NCBI GenBank assembly: GCA_017619275.1
Contig: JAFZSR010000098.1
Coordinates: 1 to 55,705 of the forward strand
Length of the DNA: 55,705 bases
Origin: Prevotella sp.
Lineage (GTDB): Bacteria; Bacteroidota; Bacteroidia; Bacteroidales; Bacteroidaceae
Direction of reading: 5' to 3'
Shown here: piece by piece, positions 49,863 through 55,705 of the stretch
Numbering within the stretch: position 1 is the first letter of the stretch
How the letters are laid out: each line of letters opens with the position of its first letter
Translations under genes and position numbers: made by a program
Notes under the pieces: model-generated
The model's input: the letters and a program-made list of their open reading frames with translations, nothing else
The model's database searches: none
What the model was told of the DNA's origin: nothing

Positions 49863-51218
49863 ATGAAAATGAAACTGAAGAGCGTGTTAATTCTGCTGGT
49901 GCTCATGGTCAGTACATCAGTATGTGGAAAGAAGAAAACAGTACAGCCCCAGCTGTGGCCCAACGGCGAGGTGATGGACGCCTGGTTTACCGATACGGCA
50001 AAGGTGGACGTGGCCAGCCTGGGACGGCAATATGTGCTGACGAGTTACGGCGTGCGACAAGGCACCACCGACATTCAAACCCGCGAGATTCAAGCGGTCA
50101 TCGACCGAGCAGCCAACGAGGGTGGGGGAGTCATCGTAGTGCCGAAGGGCACGTTTTATACCGGTAGCCTCTTCTTCAAACCCGGCACTCACCTGTGTGT
50201 AGAAGAGGGCGGCGTGCTGAAAGGCAGTGAGCGCATTCACGATTTCGAGATTCGTGAGACGCGCATCGAAGGCCAGACCTGCAAATACTTTGTGGCGCTG
50301 ATCAACGCCGATGGCGTCGATGGGTTCACCATTTGCGGAAAGGGCACCATCGACGGCAACGGCCAGCACTACTGGGAGGAGTTTTGGATTCGCCGACAGT
50401 GGAACCCCCAGTGCACCAACAAGGATGCCCAGCGCCCCAGGCTGACGTATATCTCGAATTCGAAGAACGTCACCATACAGGATGTGCGGCTCATCAACTC
50501 GCCCTTCTGGACCAACCATATCTATCGCTGCGACCATGTGCGCTATCTCGACCTTTACATCTACTCCTCTACGCAGGGCATCAAGGGCCCGTCGACCGAT
50601 GCCATCGACATCGACGCTTGCCACGACGTGGTGGTGCGTCGCTGCTACATGAACGTGAACGACGACGCCGTGGTGCTAAAGGGCGGCAAGGGCACCTTCG
50701 CCGACAAGGCGCCCGAGAACGGCCCCTGCTACAACATCCTGGTGGAGGATTGCCACTATGGCACCGTGCATGGCTGCATGACGCTCGGCTCGGAGAGTCT
50801 GCACGACTGGAACGTCATCATGCGCCGCTGCCATGCCGACGACACACACAACGTGCTGTGGCTGAAGATGCGCCCCGACACCCCGCAGCACTACGAATAC
50901 GTCAGCGTGGAGGATTTTACAGGCAATTGCCGCTCGTTCCTGCTCATCAGGCCGTGGACGCAGTTCTACCAGATGGAAGACCGCCCCGACATGCCGCTCA
51001 GCGAGTGTAACAACGTTTCGTTCAAGAACATACGGATGGAGTGCGGCACCTTCTTCGATGTCCGTGGCAGCGACAAGTATCGTCTGCACGACTTCGCCTA
51101 CGACAATGTGGATGTGAAGGACAACGCAAAGGTGAAAGCTTTCACCAACAATCCTATCGAGCAGCTGCAGCTCAACCGGGTGCTCGTGAACGGCGAGACG
51201 ATGAGCCTTAATCAATGA
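49863..51218 (+). CDS. Glycoside hydrolase family 28 (polygalacturonase-like)
   Basis: 451 residues from ATG 49863 (ATG 49869 also possible); the frame upstream covers the promoter. Signal peptide to about residue 21. Right-handed beta-helix with pectate-lyase-like repeats. Active-site region: STDAID (Asp246), NDDAVVLKGGKG (Asp267, Asp268), HGCMTLGSE (303-311) and LKM (334-336), positions matching the NTD, DD, GHG and RIK motifs of GH28. The GHG His appears to be replaced. Expected to act on pectic polymers in the periplasm or at the surface; kdgK and eda nearby could use the uronate produced. Confidence 0.9.
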   Translation: MKMKLKSVLILLVLMVSTSVCGKKKTVQPQLWPNGEVMDAWFTDTAKVDVASLGRQYVLTSYGVRQGTTDIQTREIQAVIDRAANEGGGVIVVPKGTFYTGSLFFKPGTHLCVEEGGVLKGSERIHDFEIRETRIEGQTCKYFVALINADGVDGFTICGKGTIDGNGQHYWEEFWIRRQWNPQCTNKDAQRPRLTYISNSKNVTIQDVRLINSPFWTNHIYRCDHVRYLDLYIYSSTQGIKGPSTDAIDIDACHDVVVRRCYMNVNDDAVVLKGGKGTFADKAPENGPCYNILVEDCHYGTVHGCMTLGSESLHDWNVIMRRCHADDTHNVLWLKMRPDTPQHYEYVSVEDFTGNCRSFLLIRPWTQFYQMEDRPDMPLSECNNVSFKNIRMECGTFFDVRGSDKYRLHDFAYDNVDVKDNAKVKAFTNNPIEQLQLNRVLVNGETMSLNQ

Positions 51219-51276
51219 GCATTCTAAAAACGGAGCGACTTTAGTTCAAAGAACAAAATTTTAAAGTATCAAGGAT

Positions 51277-51933
51277 ATGAAGCTATTGAGAATTTCTATC
51301 ATTCGCGCCATCGCAGCCGTGGTGGGCGGCGTGTTGTTGCTGAAGTACGATGCCGACGTGCTCAAGGTGCTCACCATTGTGCTGGGCGTAGTGTTCCTGC
51401 TGGCAGGTGTTGTGTCGCTGGTGGGATGGGTGAACAATAGGCGCAAGAAGGCCGACTTCCGTGCCTACGACAACCCCAAGGCACAGGCCGACGAAGCCGA
51501 CCCGCAGGTCTTCCCTATTGCCGGACTGGGCAGCTTGCTCCTCGGACTCATCCTCGCCCTCACCCGCAGCGACGATTATCTGGAATGGGCCATGTATCTG
51601 GTGGCCGGATTGCTCGTGCTGGGTGCGGTCAACATGTTTATGAACCTCTTCTCGGCCCGAAAGATGGAGCCGGTGTCCGCTTGGGCGTGGCTCTTCCCCG
51701 TTGGCGTGGCTGTGGCCGCCATTGTTGCCATGTTCAAGGGACTAGTGCCCGCCAACGTGTGCACCACCATCCTCGGCGTGGCTGCCCTGGTGTATGCTGT
51801 CGGCGAGGTGGTGCTCTCCTTCCTGTTCACTGGCATACGTCGGCGCTATGAGAAAACGCAGACGCAGGTTCGCCGAGCTGAACAGGTGAGGGCTGAGGCC
51901 GAGGATGCCCAAATGGTGCCCGTCGACCAATGA
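51277..51933 (+). CDS. DUF308 family membrane protein
   Basis: 218 residues. Six or so hydrophobic helices in short pairs (IIRAIAAVVGGVLLLKYDAD, LTIVLGVVFLLAGVVSLVGW, GLGSLLLGLILAL, MYLVAGLLVLGAVNMFM, LFPVGVAVAAIVAMFKGLVP, ILGVAALVYAVGEVVLSFLF), the HdeD/DUF308 pattern, with a charged C-terminal tail. Function unknown. Its stop overlaps the next start (ATGA), so it is translationally coupled to the phosphatase. Confidence 0.88.
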   Translation: MKLLRISIIRAIAAVVGGVLLLKYDADVLKVLTIVLGVVFLLAGVVSLVGWVNNRRKKADFRAYDNPKAQADEADPQVFPIAGLGSLLLGLILALTRSDDYLEWAMYLVAGLLVLGAVNMFMNLFSARKMEPVSAWAWLFPVGVAVAAIVAMFKGLVPANVCTTILGVAALVYAVGEVVLSFLFTGIRRRYEKTQTQVRRAEQVRAEAEDAQMVPVDQ

Positions 51934-52652
51934 TGTCGGTAAAATATAAGTTGAATCTACGCGATTTGGGTGGCATTCCCACCTCCAATGGAAAGGAGGT
52001 GGTGTCACGCGGTCTGTATCTGCGTAGTGGAAAACTCAGCGTGCTTGGCAAGGAGAAGTGTGCCAAGCTGTGCAAGAAGTATAACATTGCGTGTGTGATT
52101 GATTTGCGCACTCCCACGGAGTCTGCCGAGTTCCCTGACCCCATTATGGAGCAGGTGGAATTCGTGCAGATTCCTTTGCTGAAGGACGCTGCCGTTGGCA
52201 TTACCCATGAGACGGGTTCAGATGCGATGACCATCGTCCGCAACCTGCGCAAGCAGCCTGAGAAATTGAAGGAGATGGTGCCCGACTTCAAAAGCCTGTA
52301 CACCGACATCGTGACCGATGAATACTGTCGTGCCCAGTTGGACAAGGCGGTGGCGATGCTCAGGGCGAATGCCGAGAAAGGCCGATGCACCCTCTTCCAT
52401 TGCACCGAGGGCAAGGACCGTTCAGGATTGGTGAGCATGGCCTTGCTCAAGTCGTACGGCGTGAGCGACAAGGAGATTGTGCGCGACTACATGCTTACCA
52501 ATCGAAATGCTTTCTTGCCAACCATCAAGAAATGTTTGGGCGTGGCGCTGTTGACAAGGAACTGGGATTTGGTGAAGACGGCCTATCATTCTTTTTTGGC
52601 CGACCGCAGACTGATTGAATTGGCCATCAAACTGTATGGAGAGGCCAAGTAA
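51930..52652 (+). CDS. Tyrosine-protein phosphatase (PTP/DSP-like)
   Basis: 240 residues. N-terminal NLRDLGGIPTSNGKEVVSRG and IDLRTPTES are the start of the lipid/tyrosine phosphatase-like family; the P-loop is HCTEGKDRSG with nucleophile Cys158 and Arg164 (CX5R). Cytoplasmic. May act on tyrosine kinases of glycan export or on phosphoinositide-like lipids; not decided by sequence. Coupled to the DUF308 gene. Its stop is directly adjacent to the stop of the converging SDR gene, with no base between. Confidence 0.93.
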   Translation: MMSVKYKLNLRDLGGIPTSNGKEVVSRGLYLRSGKLSVLGKEKCAKLCKKYNIACVIDLRTPTESAEFPDPIMEQVEFVQIPLLKDAAVGITHETGSDAMTIVRNLRKQPEKLKEMVPDFKSLYTDIVTDEYCRAQLDKAVAMLRANAEKGRCTLFHCTEGKDRSGLVSMALLKSYGVSDKEIVRDYMLTNRNAFLPTIKKCLGVALLTRNWDLVKTAYHSFLADRRLIELAIKLYGEAK

Positions 52653-53396
52653 CTACAGCTTCAGTCTTCTCCACACCACTTTGGGGATTCTTCGCCATAC
52701 AGCCGTCAGCAGTCGGTAGCGCCAGTCGATGATGCGCACATGTTTCTCCCGCTTGATGGCAGCGACGATATCCTTCGCCACCTTTTCGGGCTTCATCATC
52801 ATGGGATAACGGAAACTGCCGCTCAGCAAGGCGGTATCCACGAAGCCTGGTCGAATATCCGTGAACTTGATGGCCAGCCCTCGTTGGTAGGCTTGCTGTT
52901 CCAGCGCTTGCAGATAGGTGCTCTGCATGACCTTCGTGGCCGAATAGCTGGGGGCAGGGCCAAGTCCCTTTGTCCCGGCAATCGAAGTGATGGCAGCGAT
53001 ATGACCTTTCTTTTCGGCTGCTCCCTCTTGCGCCTTTTGGGCAAAATAGCGGTAGGCTTCGCCAATCATTCGAGTGAAGCCCACGCCGTTGGTCTGCACG
53101 GTGGCCAGCTCAATGTCTTCGGTCAGCTCCCTGTTTTGTTTACCTATCCCCGAGGCATGGAAGTACAAGTCCATGCCTCCTATCTGGTCAATGAGTGCCC
53201 TCAACTGCTGCGGCGCCTCCTCGCTGGTCACGTCAATACGCTCGCAGGCTGCAGCTCCAAGGTCGTGCAACAGCTCCACACGCCGTGCGGCCACACCCAC
53301 CGTCCATCCGTCGGCTATCAACAGCCTTGCCACTTCGTGGCCGATGCCCGACGATGCCCCAACGACAATCGCCCTCTTCGTCTCTTTCTTTTGCAT
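52653..53396 (-). CDS. SDR family oxidoreductase
   Basis: 247 residues. Cofactor motif VVGASSGIG near 11-19, where the usual Thr is Val; ARR after the second strand suggests NADP(H). The NNAG motif is replaced by FHASGIG, the catalytic part is TSIAGTKGLGPAPSYSATK with the Tyr-x3-Lys present. C-terminal 40 residues are basic and may lie near the membrane (WRYRLLTAVWRRIPKVVWRR). Likely related to DltE/ketoreductase types. The start codon is only 4 nt after the promoter box. Confidence 0.92.
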   Translation of the reverse strand: MQKKETKRAIVVGASSGIGHEVARLLIADGWTVGVAARRVELLHDLGAAACERIDVTSEEAPQQLRALIDQIGGMDLYFHASGIGKQNRELTEDIELATVQTNGVGFTRMIGEAYRYFAQKAQEGAAEKKGHIAAITSIAGTKGLGPAPSYSATKVMQSTYLQALEQQAYQRGLAIKFTDIRPGFVDTALLSGSFRYPMMMKPEKVAKDIVAAIKREKHVRIIDWRYRLLTAVWRRIPKVVWRRLKL

Positions 53397-53400
53397 GGCA

Positions 53401-53408
53401 CAAAGTTA
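53401..53408 (-). promoter_or_regulatory. SDR promoter -7 box next to the start codon
   Basis: Minus-strand TAACTTTG in TTTTGTTCGTAACTTTGTGC. ATG 53396 is 4 nt downstream. Confidence 0.65.
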
Positions 53409-53540
53409 CGAACAAAAAATGAGAAGCCCTCCCCTTCGCCCTTTCTTTTCACTTTTATTAAATCATTGGTGTCCGGGTAAAATGAGCTGAGTCAATTGTA
53501 CCATCTATAAACATGGACATTCTTATGTAAGGACGGACCA

Positions 53541-53561
53541 TGTAGAAAGCGGCTTTCTACA
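53541..53561. promoter_or_regulatory. 21-bp palindrome, possible operator
   Basis: TGTAGAAAGC, one G, GCTTTCTACA: perfect arms of 10 bp. It lies in the gap 53397-53785 between divergent genes, about 30 bp left of the phased array. Confidence 0.5.
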
Positions 53562-53589
53562 AACATCAGTCAGCCTTTCATTTGTTTAA

Positions 53590-53665
53590 ACCGCGACGCG
53601 GTCTATATAAACCGTGACGCAGTTTTTATAGACTACGACGTAGTTTATAAAAACCACGACGTAGT
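53590..53665. repeat. 4 x 21-bp array of 13-bp palindromes
   Basis: ACCGCGACGCGGT (53590), ACCGTGACGCAGT (53611), ACTACGACGTAGT (53632) and ACCACGACGTAGT (53653) start exactly 21 bp apart with 8-bp AT-rich spacers (CTATATAA, TTTTATAG, TTATAAAA). Units 1 and 3 are perfect palindromes around the central base; all share ACNNNGACGNNGT. It ends about 90 bp before the -7 box of the TPR-YraN gene. Confidence 0.88.
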
Positions 53666-53755
53666 CTAAAGAATGTCTGCGTGTCCGAAGCAGAAGTAAA
53701 TCATGGCGTTTTGATAAAAGTACTGTTGATATTTGGCGTTTGAAGATTATTTGCT

Positions 53756-53763
53756 TACCTTTG
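53756..53763 (+). promoter_or_regulatory. TPR-YraN gene promoter
   Basis: -7 box TACCTTTG, with TTTG at 53732-53735 about 20 bp upstream, the Bacteroidetes -33/-7 arrangement. ATG 53786 is 22 nt downstream. Confidence 0.75.
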
Positions 53764-53785
53764 CAGACACTAAGAGCCAACAGCT

Positions 53786-54454
53786 ATGACTGTACAAGAG
53801 GTGTTCGATTTGCGCAAGCAGGGAAAGGTTGAAGAGGCCTACGAGGCAGCAAGGGCGGTCTATGCCGTTGACAGGGGGCCTCATGCTTCTTCCGCAATGT
53901 TCTGGACAGCTGTTGACGTGCTGAAGATGCGGGTGACTGAGAATCGAATGGAGGAGGCCAGGAAGATATACATGGCATTGGAACGGCTGTTGCCCAATGT
54001 GAAAGACGAGAAGGGATGGATGCATGGTGCCATGGAAAAATGTAAGGAATGGTTAGAAAGGGGAGAGAAGCGAGAGATATTATTGGAGAACAAACCAGAA
54101 CACTTGCAAACTGGTGTTTGGGGTGAAGAGTTGGCAACCGCCTATCTGCGTGAAAAAGGCTACGTCATCCTGGAGCGCAACTGGCACTCTAAGCACCGCG
54201 ACATCGACATCGTCGCTCAACAGGGTGAATGCATCGTGTTTGTGGAAGTGAAGACTCGCCGCAATAGCGAGTTTGCCGACCCGCTGACGGCCCTCAACTA
54301 TCAGAAGCAGAGGAACATGCTTCTTGCCATCAACCATTATACCCACTGTTGCAAGCTTGATAATCCTTGGCGATTTGATGTCATCACAATTGTGGGCACG
54401 ATGGGTGCTACTACGCCCAAGATAGACCACATCGAGGACTTCGCGCTGATGTAG
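53786..54454 (+). CDS. TPR-like domain fused to YraN/UPF0102 endonuclease-like domain
   Basis: 222 residues, about 100 more than normal YraN. Residues 1-100 are helical and TPR-like (TVQEVFDLRKQGKVEEAYEA, YAVDRGPHASSAMFW, RMEEARKIYMALERLLP). Residues about 108-222 are UPF0102: TGVWGEELATAYLREKGYVI, HRDIDIVAQ (normally GEIDLI) and FVEVKTRR, a restriction-endonuclease-like core with Asp139/Asp141, Glu154 and Lys156. A similar N-terminal piece is remembered from Prevotella proteins but could not be checked. YraN function is unsettled, likely DNA repair or recombination. Confidence 0.87.
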   Translation: MTVQEVFDLRKQGKVEEAYEAARAVYAVDRGPHASSAMFWTAVDVLKMRVTENRMEEARKIYMALERLLPNVKDEKGWMHGAMEKCKEWLERGEKREILLENKPEHLQTGVWGEELATAYLREKGYVILERNWHSKHRDIDIVAQQGECIVFVEVKTRRNSEFADPLTALNYQKQRNMLLAINHYTHCCKLDNPWRFDVITIVGTMGATTPKIDHIEDFALM

Positions 54455-54543
54455 ACTATAGCCAATGGTTGGGTGAGCCGCATATTTGCGGCTACTGTCT
54501 TCAGCCGTCCCTCGCCCAATATTCATGTGGAAACGCAGGAAAC

Positions 54544-54618
54544 GCAACCGTTTTAGGAATATTTTGCAATCTCTGCTTTGCAATTCGGGATTTTCTTTGT
54601 ACCTTTGCAACCGTTTTA
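54544..54618 (+). repeat. 12-bp direct repeat flanking the nifJ promoter
   Basis: GCAACCGTTTTA occurs at 54544-54555 and 54607-54618, 63 bp apart, the second copy beginning at the last base of the -7 box. Could be a regulator site pair or an old duplication of the promoter. Confidence 0.55.
54600..54607 (+). promoter_or_regulatory. nifJ promoter -7 box with long leader
   Basis: TACCTTTG (TAnnTTTG) with CTTTG about 20 bp upstream. ATG 54784 is 176 nt downstream, an unusually long leader for this window. The leader is AT-rich, no riboswitch was recognised, and it contains no convincing gene. Confidence 0.65.
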
Positions 54619-54765
54619 AAACAAATCACTATTTTTAGGTATTATTCTCGCATAATATGATTCAACTGATTGTAGGCCATAGATAGTCGAGAGACATGTA
54701 ATAGTCAAAAATGCGTGGATATATTATTCCAATTCGTTTCCAAAAAAAAAGCAATTCATTATTAA

Positions 54766-55705
<940 letters not shown>

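Noticed and set aside
49691-49963. 91-residue N-terminal extension of PBP1A
   Set aside because: It covers the promoters of PBP1A and GH28 and encodes the odd KVRISEQKAKEKQ string that arises from promoter repeat DNA; the membrane-helix start at 49690 is better.
53590-53665. 21-bp array as a CRISPR array
   Set aside because: Only 13-bp palindromic units with 8-bp AT-rich spacers; too short, and no cas genes.

Overview
The window looks like a piece of chromosome from a Bacteroidales bacterium, most likely Prevotellaceae. The main sign is the promoter type: many genes are preceded by the Bacteroidetes -7 box TAnnTTTG, often inside a longer shared sequence (TTATTCGTACCTTTGC). Classic Shine-Dalgarno sites are almost absent. 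The gene content agrees: a TonB-dependent receptor with DUF5689 and DUF6359-like lipoproteins, a DUF5112/DUF5113-like sensor, DUF4835, a DPP5-like S9 peptidase, a TPR-YraN fusion and pyruvate:ferredoxin oxidoreductase. No rRNA, tRNA, integrase, transposase or CRISPR array was seen. Names are from reading the translated sequences; no database search was possible.

Layout. 1-6.6 kb: end of an unknown gene, an SDR oxidoreductase, a small membrane protein, an orphan primase/ATPase of the VirE-N/DUF3987 type, trxB, a HicAB toxin-antitoxin pair and glutathione peroxidase. 6.7-13.9 kb, all minus strand: secreted nuclease lipoprotein, rpmE2, a four-repeat OB-fold-like lipoprotein, a DUF5689 lipoprotein and a TonB-dependent receptor; this may be an outer-membrane capture locus. 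14-19.4 kb: a secreted low-complexity protein and three surface-glycan genes (sugar-nucleotide dehydratase, phosphoglycosyl transferase, GT2). 19.4-24.5 kb: nth and tex, divergent from an ABC-F ATPase. 24.7-35.6 kb, plus strand: S9 peptidase, leuB, then a tight row of TPR protein, coaBC, DUF4835 and tamB. 35.6-39.4 kb: secreted protein, rsmG, metallo-beta-lactamase-fold hydrolase, MgtC-like protein and a membrane protein. 39.6-51.2 kb: a minus-strand run of PBP1A, ilvD, kdgK, eda, a very large sensor kinase and its response regulator, divergent from a GH28 family enzyme. KdgK and Eda catabolise 2-keto-3-deoxygluconate, the product of uronate breakdown, so the GH28 gene and two-component pair may be functionally linked to them. 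51.2-55.7 kb: DUF308 protein, tyrosine phosphatase, second SDR, TPR-YraN fusion and the start of nifJ.

The most unusual signal is not a gene. Short degenerate tandem repeats with periods of 7, 8, 9 or 21 bp, often paired as facing inverted arms, occur throughout the window. Many sit between genes, but several lie in frame inside conserved genes (primase, tex, ABC-F, coaBC, three places in tamB). Others supply stop codons (leuB, mgtC and its convergent neighbour), a start-codon context (nuclease) and most of a signal peptide (TPR protein). A second signal is a set of 21-bp-phased arrays upstream of promoters. A third is a set of genes whose start codon lies only 4-9 nt after the -7 box, which predicts nearly leaderless mRNAs.
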